Source of the DNA: Pseudoalteromonas rubra
GTDB taxonomy: Bacteria > Pseudomonadota > Gammaproteobacteria > Enterobacterales > Alteromonadaceae
Direction: 5' to 3'
DNA: 64,000 bases
Assembly (NCBI RefSeq): GCF_001482385.1
Contig: NZ_CP013611.1
Location: 3,417,501 to 3,481,500 of the forward strand
Positions 1-9,825 of the stretch are shown here, piece by piece; within the stretch, counting starts at the first letter, position 1; every line of letters starts with the position of its first letter. Both the position numbers and the translations under genes were made by a program. Below the pieces are notes generated by a model. That model had not been told where the DNA came from and ran no database searches. It saw only the letters and a list, made by a program, of their open reading frames with translations.

Positions 1-724
1 ACACACCTTTCGGGTGGTTGGCGCTGTCCAACGGGTTGGCGTTGATTTCACTGCTTGCAACTAATTCGAATCCAGCTTGTTTAGCCAGGTTGATGACATA
101 GTTTTGCTTCATATAACCAGAACGCTTCTGGTCTTCATCATCACGATGCTCAGGTAAACGGTGCGCAACAACGCCCAAAGTGCCACCTGGTTTCAGCGCT
201 TTATTGAAAGCCTGAAAAGCAGCCAGCACACCTTCGTCACCCTGACGCATGTACCAGTTATGGACGCTACGGAAGATCAGTACCATGTCAGCGCTACCAG
301 CAGGGGCAATATCAACGTGTGTGCCTGGTGCAAATTCGGTGATTTTGACTTCACTAAAGCGCGCATCTTCAGCGACTTTTTTCTTGAAGCCGTCCAGAGA
401 ACGTTTGAAGTAACCTTCACTGTTTTCCGGGAAGTGTGCTGCGTAGTAAGTCCCCTGGCCCTTAACAACCGGTGCCAGAATTTCACTGTACCAGCCACCA
501 CCAGGGGCAATTTCAACAACGGTCATATTTGGCTGAAGACCAAAAAATGCCAGCGTTTGCTCCGGGTGACGATACTGATCGCGTGCACGGTTATCAGCCT
601 TACGTTCTGCGCTCGCCACTGCTGAGCTAAGCTCGCTGGACGCACCGCTTTCAGTGGTGCTGTTACAGCCACTCAGGGCGGTCAAAATACCTGCTGCGAT
701 GATAGATTTAATGGCAAATTTCAT
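1..724 (-). CDS. Predicted class I SAM-dependent methyltransferase, lipoprotein-like (3' end outside window)
   Basis: Translation from the ATG at 724 gives a signal sequence ending in a lipobox-like ALSGC (Cys at about residue 20). A Ser/Thr-rich linker follows, then a Rossmann methyltransferase core with the SAM-binding stretch VVEIAPGGGWY and a downstream VLIFRSVHNWY segment. This resembles the COG4798 predicted methyltransferases. A GGAA ribosome-binding site lies just upstream of the ATG. The gene runs off the left edge, so the C-terminus is missing. An exported or membrane-anchored SAM-dependent enzyme is odd because SAM is cytoplasmic. Substrate unknown. It lies downstream of purH but behind a terminator, so it is probably a separate transcript. 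Confidence 0.75.
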   Translation of the reverse strand, partial: MKFAIKSIIAAGILTALSGCNSTTESGASSELSSAVASAERKADNRARDQYRHPEQTLAFFGLQPNMTVVEIAPGGGWYSEILAPVVKGQGTYYAAHFPENSEGYFKRSLDGFKKKVAEDARFSEVKITEFAPGTHVDIAPAGSADMVLIFRSVHNWYMRQGDEGVLAAFQAFNKALKPGGTLGVVAHRLPEHRDDEDQKRSGYMKQNYVINLAKQAGFELVASSEINANPLDSANHPKGV

Positions 725-786
725 AGTCAGTTCCTTCACTGTCATTATTGTGATTGTCTTTTACTCACAATACTGGAAATTAGCGC

Positions 787-821
787 AAACAAAAAGCGCG
801 AAACGGTGAAGGTTTCGCGCT
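787..821 (-). terminator. Rho-independent terminator of purH
   Basis: On the minus strand, a perfect 10-bp stem AGCGCGAAAC/GTTTCGCGCT with a 7-nt loop is followed by TTTTTG. It sits 7 bases beyond the purH stop codon. Confidence 0.85.
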
Positions 822-827
822 CATCGA

Positions 828-2414
828 TTAGTGACGGAAATGACGCATGCCAGTGAAGACCATGGCCATGCCTGCTTCGTCGGCTGCGGCAATGACTTCT
901 TCATCGCGCATCGAGCCGCCTGGCTGGATCACCGCAGTGATACCAGCTTCCGCTGCGGCATCGATACCGTCGCGGAACGGGAAAAAGGCATCAGAGGCCA
1001 TAACAGACCCTTTGACTTCCAGGTTTTCATCAGCGGCTTTGATACCGGCGATCTTTGCAGAGTAAACACGGCTCATCTGGCCGGCACCCACACCTATGGT
1101 CATGCCATCGCGTGCATAAACGATTGCATTCGACTTAACGAATTTAGCCACTTTCCAGCAGAACATCAGATCTTTGAGCTCTTGCTCGGTGGGCTGGCGC
1201 TTAGACACGACTTTCAAATCGCTCGCCTGAACCATACCCTGGTCGCGGTCCTGAATTAGGACGCCACCATTGACACGCTTAATGTCAACGCCGGTTGTTG
1301 CCGTTTGCCATTCACCACATTCCAGCAAACGGACGTTCTTCTTCGCTGCCACAATTTGTGCCGCAGCGTCAGAGATTTTAGGGGCAATGATCACTTCAAC
1401 GAACTGACGTGCAATGATGGCTTCAGCCGTGTCGGCATCCAGCTCACGGTTGAAAGCAATGATGCCGCCAAATGCAGACGTCGGATCGGTTTTGAAGGCA
1501 CGGTCATAGGCGCTCAGGATGTCTTTATCTTCTGCCACACCACATGGGTTCGCATGCTTGACGATCACACAGGCAGGTTCTGAGAAGCTCTTCACACACT
1601 CAAGGGCCGCATCGGTATCCGCGATGTTGTTGTAAGACAGTGCTTTACCCTGAATTTGTTTTGCCGTCGCCACTGACGCTTCTTCAATGTCGTTTTCAAC
1701 GTAGAAGGCTGCGTCCTGATGCGAGTTTTCACCGTAGCGCATATCTTGCTTCTTAGTGAACTGCATATTGATGGTGCGCGGGAACTTAGTGTCTTCGGCA
1801 GCCTCTTCGGTATAGTCCGGGACCATTTTACCGAAGTAGTTCGCGATCATGCCATCATACTGCGCTGTGTGCTCATAAGCTGCAATCGCTAGATCAAAGC
1901 GCGTCTTGTACTCAGTTGAGCCATTATTCGTTTTCATCTCGTTGATAACGCGGTCATAGTCAGCTGCATTCACAACAATGGTCACATCTTTGTGGTTCTT
2001 CGCAGCAGCGCGAACCATAGTTGGACCGCCGATGTCGATGTTTTCAATGGCATCTTCCAGTGAGCAGTCAGCTTTTGCAACGGTTTGTGCAAAGGGGTAT
2101 AAGTTGACTACGACCATATCAATGGCTGAGATGTTGTTGTCTGCCATCACGCCTTCGTCCTGGCCGCGACGTGCAAGAATACCACCGTGGATTTTCGGAT
2201 GTAGGGTTTTGACCCGGCCGTCCATGATTTCCGGGTGACCGGTGTGGTCAGATACTTCAGTAACAGGAATGCCGTTCTCGGCGATGAGTTTACAGGTGCC
2301 GCCAGTTGACAGGAGTTCAACGCCTTGCTCGCTCAGAGCACGGGCAAATTCAACGATACCGGTTTTGTCTGACACGCTAAGCAGCGCGCGACGAATTGGA
2401 CGATGTATATCCAT
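828..2414 (-). CDS. purH: Bifunctional AICAR transformylase / IMP cyclohydrolase
   Basis: Catalyses the last two steps of purine synthesis in the cytosol: formylation of AICAR with 10-formyl-THF, then ring closure to IMP. At 528 residues it has the usual PurH length. The N-terminal MGS-like cyclohydrolase domain begins [17 protein letters not shown] and includes the LLSTGGT motif. The transformylase half contains the conserved [10 protein letters not shown] and SNAIVYA segments and ends with FTGMRHFRH. In many gammaproteobacteria purH is followed by purD. Here the next gene is an unrelated methyltransferase. A weak PurR-like site lies upstream near 2487-2502. Confidence 0.98.
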   Translation of the reverse strand: MDIHRPIRRALLSVSDKTGIVEFARALSEQGVELLSTGGTCKLIAENGIPVTEVSDHTGHPEIMDGRVKTLHPKIHGGILARRGQDEGVMADNNISAIDMVVVNLYPFAQTVAKADCSLEDAIENIDIGGPTMVRAAAKNHKDVTIVVNAADYDRVINEMKTNNGSTEYKTRFDLAIAAYEHTAQYDGMIANYFGKMVPDYTEEAAEDTKFPRTINMQFTKKQDMRYGENSHQDAAFYVENDIEEASVATAKQIQGKALSYNNIADTDAALECVKSFSEPACVIVKHANPCGVAEDKDILSAYDRAFKTDPTSAFGGIIAFNRELDADTAEAIIARQFVEVIIAPKISDAAAQIVAAKKNVRLLECGEWQTATTGVDIKRVNGGVLIQDRDQGMVQASDLKVVSKRQPTEQELKDLMFCWKVAKFVKSNAIVYARDGMTIGVGAGQMSRVYSAKIAGIKAADENLEVKGSVMASDAFFPFRDGIDAAAEAGITAVIQPGGSMRDEEVIAAADEAGMAMVFTGMRHFRH

Positions 2415-2607
2415 GATGGTTCAGGTTTCCTCAATGATAAGTTAAGGGCTAGCTTAGAAGTGCTGTATTTTAGCCTAACTTGGCTCAGAAAACGATTGAA
2501 AATGCGTGAGTGAGATTGAGAAAAACGGGGTTGCTTTTGGCTGTTTGCCATTTATTGCAGGTGAATGTTCGGGTTACAACAATAATTGCTCAATAAAAGC
2601 GACGTAA

Positions 2608-2637
2608 ACAAAAAAAGCACCCAAAGGTGCTTTTTTT
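2608..2637 (-). terminator. Terminator of the dusB-fis operon
   Basis: A hairpin with stem AAAAAAGCACC/GGTGCTTTTTT lies 18 bases beyond the fis stop codon. On the minus strand the 3' arm continues into a U-rich tract. Confidence 0.85.
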
Positions 2638-2654
2638 GTTCGGCTGTGAACAGA

Positions 2655-2945
2655 TTAGTTCATACCGTACTTTTTCAGTTTCTTACGCAGTGTACCACGG
2701 TTGATACCCAGTAAGATTGCAGCACGAGTCTGGTTACCACGTGTGTAAGTCATTACTTCTTCAAGTAGTGGTGCTTCAAGCTCAGAAAGAACTAACTCAT
2801 AAACGTCTTGTACGTCCTGACCGTTAAGCTGTTTCAGGTAGTGGTGTACAGCTTTTTTCACTGCATCGCGAAGTGGTTGCGGTTTCTCTTGTGACTGAAC
2901 ATGAGCGTTAGTGATAAATGGAGAAGTCACATTTTGTTCGAACAT
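2655..2945 (-). CDS. fis: DNA-binding protein Fis (factor for inversion stimulation)
   Basis: Small nucleoid-associated regulator that bends DNA and activates rRNA, tRNA and recombination functions. The 96 residues match the family length of about 98. The C-terminal helix-turn-helix is recognisable ([20 protein letters not shown], ending [10 protein letters not shown]). The central LYELVL-like dimer helices are present ([20 protein letters not shown]). It lies 15 bp downstream of dusB on the same strand, the classical dusB-fis operon, and is closed by its own terminator. Expression is therefore expected to be driven from the dusB promoter and to peak in early exponential growth, as is known for this family. 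Confidence 0.98.
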   Translation of the reverse strand: MFEQNVTSPFITNAHVQSQEKPQPLRDAVKKAVHHYLKQLNGQDVQDVYELVLSELEAPLLEEVMTYTRGNQTRAAILLGINRGTLRKKLKKYGMN

Positions 2946-2960
2946 CTTTATGTCTCTTTC

Positions 2961-3932
2961 TTAGTTAGCTGCTAGTGTTTCAAAATAGTGTTCTAATGTC
3001 TCGACTTGCGCATTGGCATCATCCAGAGCATTGAATACTCGCCTAAATTGACCTTCTTGGTCATGGGCCTGCATATACCAGGACACATGTTTGCGTGCGA
3101 TGCGTACACCCATTGGCATACCGTAGAACTGATGGAGGTTTGTCAAATGCTCCATCAAAATGCTGCGCACTTCGGATAACTCCGGAGCGGCTAGCGTTTC
3201 TCCAGTACGCAAATAATGGTCAATCTCTCGGAAAATCCAGGGACGACCTTGGGCTGCTCGACCAATCATGATGGCATCTGCGCCCGTATATTCCAGAACC
3301 TGCTTGGCCTTTTGCGGAGAGTCAATGTCTCCATTGGCCACCACAGGAATGCCAACCGCTGCCTTGATCGCCTTGATCGTGGCGTATTCAGCATCGCCTT
3401 TATACATACATGCGCGGGTGCGCCCATGTACGGCCAAAGATGCAATGCCATTGCGTTCGGCAATGCGGGCAATCTCAATACCATTGCGATTTTCCGGGTC
3501 CCATCCAGTACGGATCTTTAGGGTGACAGGGACGTCGACTGCGTTGACCACGGCCTGAACTATCTCTTCCACAAGTTCCGGATATTGCAATAATGCTGAG
3601 CCTGCCAGCTTTTTATTCACTTTCTTAGCGGGGCAGCCCATATTGATATCTATGATCTGCGCGCCATTACTGACATTGAACTGCGCTGCTTGTGCCATCA
3701 ATTCAGGATCTGCTCCGGCAATTTGTACGGAACGAATTCCTGACTCGCCGCTGTGATCCATGCGGTTCATTGATTTATCGGTTTTCCATACCTTCGGATT
3801 TGAAGACAACATTTCTGACACCGCCAGCCCGGCACCTAAGCGCCGACACAATTGTCTGAAAGGCCTGTCGGTGATCCCCGCCATTGGCGCGACCATTAAG
3901 TTGTTTTCAAGTTGGTAAGGACCAATACGCAC
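2961..3932 (-). CDS. dusB: tRNA-dihydrouridine synthase B
   Basis: FMN-dependent enzyme that reduces uridine to dihydrouridine in the tRNA D-loop (U17 in E. coli DusB). The 323-residue protein shows the Dus TIM-barrel signature: NLMVAPMAGITDRPFR near the N-terminus, DINMGCPAKKV with the catalytic Cys, the substrate-loop Lys in VTLKIRTGW, and the phosphate-binding GADAIMIGRAAQGRPW. The start codon is GTG (3930-3932), which gives the expected MRIGPYQLENN N-terminus. First gene of the dusB-fis operon. The A/T-rich region 3933-4130 upstream is the likely promoter area. Confidence 0.97.
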   Translation of the reverse strand: MRIGPYQLENNLMVAPMAGITDRPFRQLCRRLGAGLAVSEMLSSNPKVWKTDKSMNRMDHSGESGIRSVQIAGADPELMAQAAQFNVSNGAQIIDINMGCPAKKVNKKLAGSALLQYPELVEEIVQAVVNAVDVPVTLKIRTGWDPENRNGIEIARIAERNGIASLAVHGRTRACMYKGDAEYATIKAIKAAVGIPVVANGDIDSPQKAKQVLEYTGADAIMIGRAAQGRPWIFREIDHYLRTGETLAAPELSEVRSILMEHLTNLHQFYGMPMGVRIARKHVSWYMQAHDQEGQFRRVFNALDDANAQVETLEHYFETLAAN

Positions 3933-4124
3933 TGCTGTTCAATCCGCCTCTTTTCAAGGGGCGCTAAGTTTACGGTTTTTTTTGCAAAAATCAAAGGCTA
4001 TAAATTGAACATAAGTGCTTTTTTTTTGAGCTTGACGGGTTGACTTTTTATAACAAACTGACTGAAGGTCATAATTGTTTTAAAATTAACCGTTTTTCAT
4101 TTCAAGTCGGTGGGGATGACGCTG

Positions 4125-4163
4125 TAAAAAATGCGTAAAGCCTGTTAACTAAGGACTTTACGC
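4125..4163 (-). terminator. Probable terminator of prmA
   Basis: An 8-bp perfect stem GCGTAAAG/CTTTACGC with a 15-nt spacer is followed on the minus strand by ATTTTTTAC. It lies 11 bases beyond the prmA stop. The long loop makes it less certain than the others. Confidence 0.6.
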
Positions 4164-4174
4164 GTGATAAGGCA

Positions 4175-5047
4175 CTAACCTTTTTTTCCGCTTACTCGGG
4201 TCCATTCACCTTCCTGAGCAATGGCATCTAGCGCAAGGAAAGGGGCATAGACATCGGCAACAGATTGTGCCTGTTCTTCCAGGATCCCCGACATGGCAAT
4301 TTCACCGCCCGGTTTAAGAAAACCCAGGATCACTTCGTGAAGCTCTCTGAGAGGCTGAGCTAGGATATTTGCAACCACGATATCTGCAGAAAACTCAGGC
4401 TGGTTCTCTGGCAGGTAGACTTCCAGCTGCTCGGCTACGCCATTACGGCTGGCATTGTCGCGACTGGCAACCAGTGCCTGTGGATCGATATCGATGCCGA
4501 TCACGCGCTCTGCCCCCAGTTTGATCGCCGCGATCCCCAGGATCCCGGAGCCACAGCCAAAGTCGACGACGGTTTTGCCACTTAAGTCTTGTTGTTCCAG
4601 CCACTTCAGGCACAGCGCGGTGGTCGCATGGGTGCCTGTGCCAAAGGCTAGTCCAGGGTCAAGCAGGACATTCACGGCGTCCGGATCGGGTATATCGCGC
4701 CAGCTGGGACAGATCCATAAACGCTCACCGAATTGGATCGGGTGAAAGTTGTCCATCCACTCTCGTTCCCAGTCTTTGTCTTCCAGCTGTTCCAGTTTGT
4801 ACTTTAGCGGCACATCGCTGGCGGTCTTTAAATAGTCCACAACGGCTTGCATATCGTGATTTGCTTCAAACAAACCAATCACGATGGTTTGTGGCCACAG
4901 TAGCACTTCGCCGGGCTTTGGCTCGTATATGGGGTTGTTTTGTCCGTCGATATACGTGACAGATGGACAGCCGATTTCCATAAGCAAATCGCTGTAATGG
5001 TCGGCGCTGGTTTTGTCGGCATCAATGCGGATCTGGATCCAAGCCAT
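4175..5047 (-). CDS. prmA: Ribosomal protein L11 methyltransferase
   Basis: SAM-dependent enzyme that trimethylates amino groups of ribosomal protein L11. The 290-residue protein has the family's N-terminal substrate-recognition domain ([22 protein letters not shown]...). The C-terminal Rossmann methyltransferase carries [19 protein letters not shown], the SAM motif [20 protein letters not shown] and the NPPY-like [10 protein letters not shown]. In many relatives prmA directly precedes dusB-fis, and here it lies 242 bp upstream on the same strand, separated by a probable terminator. The function is not essential in E. coli. Confidence 0.97.
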   Translation of the reverse strand: MAWIQIRIDADKTSADHYSDLLMEIGCPSVTYIDGQNNPIYEPKPGEVLLWPQTIVIGLFEANHDMQAVVDYLKTASDVPLKYKLEQLEDKDWEREWMDNFHPIQFGERLWICPSWRDIPDPDAVNVLLDPGLAFGTGTHATTALCLKWLEQQDLSGKTVVDFGCGSGILGIAAIKLGAERVIGIDIDPQALVASRDNASRNGVAEQLEVYLPENQPEFSADIVVANILAQPLRELHEVILGFLKPGGEIAMSGILEEQAQSVADVYAPFLALDAIAQEGEWTRVSGKKG

Positions 5048-5091
5048 AGTTGTTACCTATTTATAAATCAGGTCTTGAGACCTATGAGTAA

Positions 5092-5118
5092 ACTAAAAAG
5101 GCCGCAGATGCGGCCTTT
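5092..5118 (-). terminator. Terminator of the rpsU-yqeY-dnaG-rpoD operon
   Basis: The stem AAAGGCCGC/GCGGCCTTT with a 4-nt loop is followed on the minus strand by TTTAGTTT. It sits about 20 bases past the rpoD stop. Confidence 0.85.
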
Positions 5119-5137
5119 AATGATTTTGAATGAGCGC

Positions 5138-6982
5138 TTAGCCTTTGACATCCAGGAAGCTCTTCAGTAGATCAGAGCGTGATGGATGACGCAGCTTTCG
5201 AAGCGCCTTGGCTTCAATCTGACGGATACGTTCACGTGTTACGTCAAACTGTTTACCAACTTCTTCCAGTGTATGGTCGGTATTCATGTCGATACCAAAA
5301 CGCATGCGCAGTACTTTTGCTTCTCGTGCCGTCAGGCCTGCAAGTACCTCATTAGTGGCGCCACGCAGGCTTTCCATCGTGGCTGAATCCACCGGCGACT
5401 CAATCGTGGTGTCTTCGATGAAATCACCCAGATGCGAATCTTCATCATCACCGATTGGGGTTTCCATGGAGATTGGCTCTTTGGCAATTTTCAGCACTTT
5501 GCGGATCTTGTCTTCTGGCATCATCATGCGCTCTGCCAGCTCTTCCGGGCTCGGCTCACGACCCATTTCCTGTAGCATTTGACGCGAAATACGATTCAGC
5601 TTGTTGATCGTTTCAATCATATGCACTGGAATACGGATAGTACGTGCCTGGTCCGCAATAGAGCGGGTGATTGCCTGACGGATCCACCAAGTTGCATAAG
5701 TAGAGAACTTATAACCACGACGGTACTCAAACTTATCAACGGCTTTCATCAGACCAATGTTACCTTCCTGGATCAGATCCAAAAATTGCAGACCACGGTT
5801 GGTGTATTTCTTGGCAATTGAGATAACCAGGCGTAAGTTGGCTTCAACCATTTCTTTCTTCGCACGACGGGCTTTCGCCTCACCAATACTCATACGACGG
5901 TTGATGTCTTTGATACGTTCAATGCTCAGGCCTGTGCTTTCTTCAATGGCCGTTAGCTTGTTCACACAGCGCTCGATCTCTGGCTTAACTTGTGCCAGCT
6001 TAGCTGAGTGTTTGTCGCCTGCGGCAATTTCTGCATCGACCCAGGCCATATCTGTTTCATTGTTGGCGAAGTGCTTAATGAAGGTTTTCTTCGGCAATTT
6101 CGCTATCTGGCAAGCTTGCTTCATGATGATACGTTCTTGTACTCGAACGCGATCCATCATGTCACGCATGTTATTTACCATGCGGTCAAATTGCTTTGGT
6201 ACCAGCTTGAACTTACGGAACAGCTCACCAATTTCAGCGATCGCAGCTTGTGAATCCGGATGCGCACGGCCTTTTACTTCAAAACACTTACGTGCATTGT
6301 TGTATAGGGTTCTTAATTCTTCGAAGTGCTCGCGCGCAATTTCAGGATCCGGGCCAGTATCAGCATCTTCCGAATCGTCGTCGTCTTCATCGCCATCATC
6401 ATCTTCATCGTCGAGATCTTCTTCGCTGAGCTCTGAACCGATATGCGTTGCTGAAATGGGGGCTTCATCGTCTTCCAACGAATCAAAGAAGCCAGAAACG
6501 ATGTCGCTCAGGCGCATCTCCTCGGCTTCGTATTTGTCCCATTGCTCCAGCAGGTAAGTAATGGCTTCAGGATACTCGGCAACCGAGATCTGAACCTGAT
6601 TAATCCCTTCTTCAATGCGTTTCGCGATGAGAATTTCGCCTTCACGCGTCAGCAGTTCAACCGTGCCCATTTCACGCATGTACATGCGTACAGGATCTGT
6701 GGTTCTGCCGATTTCTTTTTCTACCGTTGCCAATGCGGCAGCCGCTGCTTCGGCTGCATCCTCGTCGGTCGTGGTTTCCTGCATCATCAGTTCATCGGCA
6801 TCGGGTGCAGATTCTGCTACCTGGATACCCATATCATTGATCATGCTAATGATATCTTCTACTTGATCCGAATCTATGATGTCTTGTGGAAGGTGATCGT
6901 TAACTTCTGCAAAAGTTAAGTAACCTTGCTCTTTACCTTTCTGAATCAGAAGTTTGAGTTGTGACTGAGGAGATTGATCCAT
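5138..6982 (-). CDS. rpoD: RNA polymerase primary sigma factor sigma-70
   Basis: Housekeeping sigma factor. The start is placed at the ATG at 6982 ([20 protein letters not shown]), giving 614 residues, one more than E. coli RpoD. The open frame extends 43 codons further but only into dnaG. Visible parts are: region 1.1 (residues 1-80); an acidic Asp/Glu run in the non-conserved region near residues 185-210; region 2 with [39 protein letters not shown]; and region 4 with the HTH ending [19 protein letters not shown]. Last gene of the macromolecular synthesis operon, downstream of dnaG. Confidence 0.98.
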   Translation of the reverse strand: MDQSPQSQLKLLIQKGKEQGYLTFAEVNDHLPQDIIDSDQVEDIISMINDMGIQVAESAPDADELMMQETTTDEDAAEAAAAALATVEKEIGRTTDPVRMYMREMGTVELLTREGEILIAKRIEEGINQVQISVAEYPEAITYLLEQWDKYEAEEMRLSDIVSGFFDSLEDDEAPISATHIGSELSEEDLDDEDDDGDEDDDDSEDADTGPDPEIAREHFEELRTLYNNARKCFEVKGRAHPDSQAAIAEIGELFRKFKLVPKQFDRMVNNMRDMMDRVRVQERIIMKQACQIAKLPKKTFIKHFANNETDMAWVDAEIAAGDKHSAKLAQVKPEIERCVNKLTAIEESTGLSIERIKDINRRMSIGEAKARRAKKEMVEANLRLVISIAKKYTNRGLQFLDLIQEGNIGLMKAVDKFEYRRGYKFSTYATWWIRQAITRSIADQARTIRIPVHMIETINKLNRISRQMLQEMGREPSPEELAERMMMPEDKIRKVLKIAKEPISMETPIGDDEDSHLGDFIEDTTIESPVDSATMESLRGATNEVLAGLTAREAKVLRMRFGIDMNTDHTLEEVGKQFDVTRERIRQIEAKALRKLRHPSRSDLLKSFLDVKG

Positions 6983-7085
6983 AGAGATTATTGCTTCCAC
7001 TCTGATAAAGTTGTTACAACGGGCGTCAGCTAAAAACCACACTATTTTGGTTGACGCAGTGAATAGAACATTATAACAGCAAAAA

Positions 7086-8843
7086 TTAATTTTGACCAGT
7101 TCTTCGCGCACCTAACGCTTGAGTCAGGAGCGCGCATTCCAGTCGTTCGTCGCTGTTTAAACCTTCTGTTTTGTCTTTTATTAATAAGGTCTCAAGACGC
7201 AAATTTAAACACTGATCTTCAATAAACTGAAAAGTGTTTTTAAATTCATCAATGAGCTTTTCTTCATCAATGTTATGTTGCCAGGTTGCCAGTTTATTGA
7301 GTGCTGAATATTCAGGCGTGTCCCTAAAAGCTTCAAGGATGTGTGCCGTCGTATAATCAGGTCGTGATAAACAGGTGGCCTGTAAAGTCAGGAACAAGCG
7401 CATACCGGGCAAAGGGAGTTCTGCCAGATCCGGTAAGTGTTCGACAACAGATGCCAGACCTGGATGCTGTAGCAACAGACCAATCGCCCTGCGCATTGGC
7501 GTGACTTTAAATTTACGTTCAATGGCATGCTGCTTTCGCGGTGTCGCCAGCTTGGCACTCAGTTGCTCACGGGTACGACCGATCAGGCGCGCTAAAGTAG
7601 TCAGTAAAGACTCCTGATAATACTCACTGGGTACTTTTTCTATCAGAGGTAGTGCTTCACTGAGTAACTTGGCTTTACCAGCATCGGTCGTTAAATCACA
7701 TTGTTCTGACAGTCGGGCAAAGAGCACCTTACTATAGTCTTGTGCATCAGACAGGCGCTGTTCAAATGCTTCTTTGCCTTCCTGTTGCACTAAGGAATCG
7801 GGGTCTTCACCATCAGGCAGAAACACAAAGCGCAGTGATTTACCGTCTTTTAAATTGGGCAGCGCATGCTCCAGTGCACGCCAGGCGGCATCTTTACCGG
7901 CCCTATCACCATCATAGCAACAGATGACGTCATCTGTGTTACGAAATAAAGTTTGCATATGTTCCGCTGTGGTCGCTGTGCCCAGTGCTGCTACGGCATA
8001 GTCGATGCCATATTCAGAGAGAGCGACGACGTCCATATAGCCTTCGACTATCAGTACCTGTGCGAGCTGACGATGTGCTTGTTTGGCTTCATAAAAGCCA
8101 TATAACTCAAAGCTCTTATGAAAGATCCGTGTTTCCGGTGAGTTAAGATATTTAGGGCCCTGATCTTGCCCCATAATACGACCACCGAAGGCGATCACCC
8201 GGCCGCGCTTATCACGAATAGGGAACATCAACCGGTCGCGGAAAAAGTCGAACTGGCGGCCAGGGGATTTCTCTGTCGCGAGTTTCAATTCAACCAGTTG
8301 TTGGCGTTGTGCCGGGTTGCGCGCCAGGGTGCTAATAAGCTGATCCCATTCGGGCGGTGCAAAGCCAATCTGAAATTTATCGATGGTTTGCTGTGACAGG
8401 CCACGCCCGGTGACGTAGGCTTTAACCTCCGCTGATTTCTGATGCTGATTGAGTTGCTGCTGGTAGTAACGCGCAGTTTGTTGCATCAGATCGTAATCGG
8501 ACTTTTTCTCTTCAAAGCTTCTTTGTGGTCCGCCCAGGCCTTGCTCTCTGGGGATCTCCAGACTGAACTGACCCGCTAATTCTTCAATAGCATCGACGAA
8601 TTCGAGCTTGTCGTATTCCATTAAAAATGAAATAGCATTGCCGTTAGCACCACAGCCAAAACAATGATAAAACTGCTTATCACGAGAGACGGTGAAAGAG
8701 GGGGTTTTCTCGTTATGAAAAGGGCAACAGGCCTGATAATCTTTGCCGGCTTTTTTCAGACCAATACGGTTATCGATTAATTCAACGATGTCGGTTCTGG
8801 CCAACAGGTCGTCGATAAATTGTCTTGGGATTTTTCCTGCCAT
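7086..8843 (-). CDS. dnaG: DNA primase
   Basis: Synthesises RNA primers for lagging-strand replication. The 585-residue protein starts [21 protein letters not shown]. It has an N-terminal CHC2 zinc ribbon (ligands Cys40, His43, Cys61, Cys64), then the RNA polymerase/TOPRIM core with [17 protein letters not shown] and the acidic [17 protein letters not shown] motif. A C-terminal DnaB-interaction domain is expected after about residue 430. Its length is close to E. coli DnaG (581). It sits between yqeY and rpoD, and a hairpin separates it from yqeY. Confidence 0.98.
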   Translation of the reverse strand: MAGKIPRQFIDDLLARTDIVELIDNRIGLKKAGKDYQACCPFHNEKTPSFTVSRDKQFYHCFGCGANGNAISFLMEYDKLEFVDAIEELAGQFSLEIPREQGLGGPQRSFEEKKSDYDLMQQTARYYQQQLNQHQKSAEVKAYVTGRGLSQQTIDKFQIGFAPPEWDQLISTLARNPAQRQQLVELKLATEKSPGRQFDFFRDRLMFPIRDKRGRVIAFGGRIMGQDQGPKYLNSPETRIFHKSFELYGFYEAKQAHRQLAQVLIVEGYMDVVALSEYGIDYAVAALGTATTAEHMQTLFRNTDDVICCYDGDRAGKDAAWRALEHALPNLKDGKSLRFVFLPDGEDPDSLVQQEGKEAFEQRLSDAQDYSKVLFARLSEQCDLTTDAGKAKLLSEALPLIEKVPSEYYQESLLTTLARLIGRTREQLSAKLATPRKQHAIERKFKVTPMRRAIGLLLQHPGLASVVEHLPDLAELPLPGMRLFLTLQATCLSRPDYTTAHILEAFRDTPEYSALNKLATWQHNIDEEKLIDEFKNTFQFIEDQCLNLRLETLLIKDKTEGLNSDERLECALLTQALGARRTGQN

Positions 8844-8867
8844 TTTTACCCTATCGCTTAGACGAAG

Positions 8868-8890
8868 AAACCGAGCGCTAGGCTCGGTTT
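8868..8890 (-). terminator. Hairpin between yqeY and dnaG (possible attenuating terminator)
   Basis: A stem AAACCGAGC/GCTCGGTTT lies between yqeY and dnaG, followed on the minus strand by CTTCGTC, so the U-tract is poor. In E. coli a terminator between rpsU and dnaG lowers dnaG expression. This hairpin could do the same here. Confidence 0.55.
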
Positions 8891-8916
8891 ACTTATAATC
8901 ATACTTGATGCGGGGC

Positions 8917-9363
8917 TTATGCGCTAAGCTTCTGTTTAATCAAACCTGAAACTTTGCCCATATCAGCACGACCTTCAGCTTTTGCCTTGATCACGCCCAT
9001 TACTTTGCCCATATCCTGCATACCAGCGGCGCCAGTATCGGCGATTGCAGACTCGATCAAGCTTGCTATCTCTTCTTCACTCAAAGGTTGAGGCAAGAAG
9101 GACTCTAGCACAATGATCTCACCCGCCTCTACGTCCGCTAAATCTTCGCGGCCAGCGTCTTTATACTGAGTATAAGAATCGCGGCGTTGCTTTACCAGTT
9201 TCACTAACACGGAGGTAATACCTGCGTCGTCCAGTGTGGTCTGGTTGTCGATTTCTCGTTGCTTAACTTCAGCAAGGGCAGCACGAATAGCAGTAAGACG
9301 AGGTTTGTCTTTGGCTTTCATTGCCGCTTTTTGCGCGTCTTTTAACGTAGCTAACAGGCTCAT
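8917..9363 (-). CDS. yqeY: GatB/YqeY domain protein
   Basis: Small soluble protein of the YqeY family, related to the tail of GatB/Asp-tRNA(Asn) amidotransferase. Exact role unresolved, though a tRNA-binding or tRNA-linked function is often assumed. I choose the ATG at 9363 (MSLLATLKDAQKAAMKAK), giving 148 residues, which fits the family. An ATG two codons earlier is possible. Conserved features are KQRRDSYTQYKDAGREDLA and the C-terminal MGKVMGVIKAKAEGRADMGKVSGLIKQKL. It lies between rpsU and dnaG, the common arrangement in Alteromonadales. Confidence 0.93.
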   Translation of the reverse strand: MSLLATLKDAQKAAMKAKDKPRLTAIRAALAEVKQREIDNQTTLDDAGITSVLVKLVKQRRDSYTQYKDAGREDLADVEAGEIIVLESFLPQPLSEEEIASLIESAIADTGAAGMQDMGKVMGVIKAKAEGRADMGKVSGLIKQKLSA

Positions 9364-9381
9364 ATGCAAGACTCGCAGCGA

Positions 9382-9597
9382 TTAGTATAATTTAACGCGA
9401 CGTGCGTTTTCGCGAGAAAGCTTTTTCATGTGACGCTTAACAGCAGCCGCTTTCTTACGCTTACGCTCAGCTGTTGGCTTTTCATAGTGCTCGCGACGAC
9501 GAACTTCTGAAAGGATACCTGCTTTTTCACATGAACGCTTGAAACGACGAAGTGCTACGTCAAACGGTTCGTTCTCTCTTACTTTAATTACTGGCAT
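9382..9597 (-). CDS. rpsU: 30S ribosomal protein S21
   Basis: Small-subunit ribosomal protein involved in translation initiation near the anti-Shine-Dalgarno region. The 71-residue, strongly basic sequence ([20 protein letters not shown] ... [18 protein letters not shown]) matches S21 at full length. First gene of the rpsU-yqeY-dnaG-rpoD macromolecular synthesis operon. A good sigma-70 promoter lies about 80 bp upstream (9676-9705). Confidence 0.99.
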   Translation of the reverse strand: MPVIKVRENEPFDVALRRFKRSCEKAGILSEVRRREHYEKPTAERKRKKAAAVKRHMKKLSRENARRVKLY

Positions 9598-9675
9598 TAA
9601 AAATTCACCTACCTAATTAGTGAGCTTTGCTCTAATCGACCAAAAAACGGTCAATTGGTTCAAAAATGGTGCGGT

Positions 9676-9705
9676 ATTGTAAGCCGAAGCATTACCGCAT
9701 GTAAA
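9676..9705 (-). promoter_or_regulatory. Probable sigma-70 promoter of the rpsU operon
   Basis: On the minus strand, TTTACA (9705-9700) and TACAAT (9681-9676) are separated by 18 bp. An imperfect inverted repeat, GCGGTATTG / CATTACCGC (8 of 9 bases), at 9671-9698 overlaps the -10 element and spacer and could be an operator. Confidence 0.6.
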
Positions 9706-9825
9706 GTCTAAATTATAGTTAAAATTGCACCAGCTGTCATGCCAGAAGCCCGAAGCCACAGTGGACATGAGCATTTATACTAAACTGTCCATTAATTCAG
9801 CAGGTTAGTGTAAATGTAGGATTGG

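Noticed and set aside
5757..6557. 266-codon open frame on the plus strand within rpoD
   Set aside because: It is a Ser-rich antisense shadow of the conserved rpoD gene.
6983..7111. 43-codon N-terminal extension of rpoD
   Set aside because: The conserved sigma-70 N-terminus starts at the ATG at 6982. The extension overlaps the end of dnaG.
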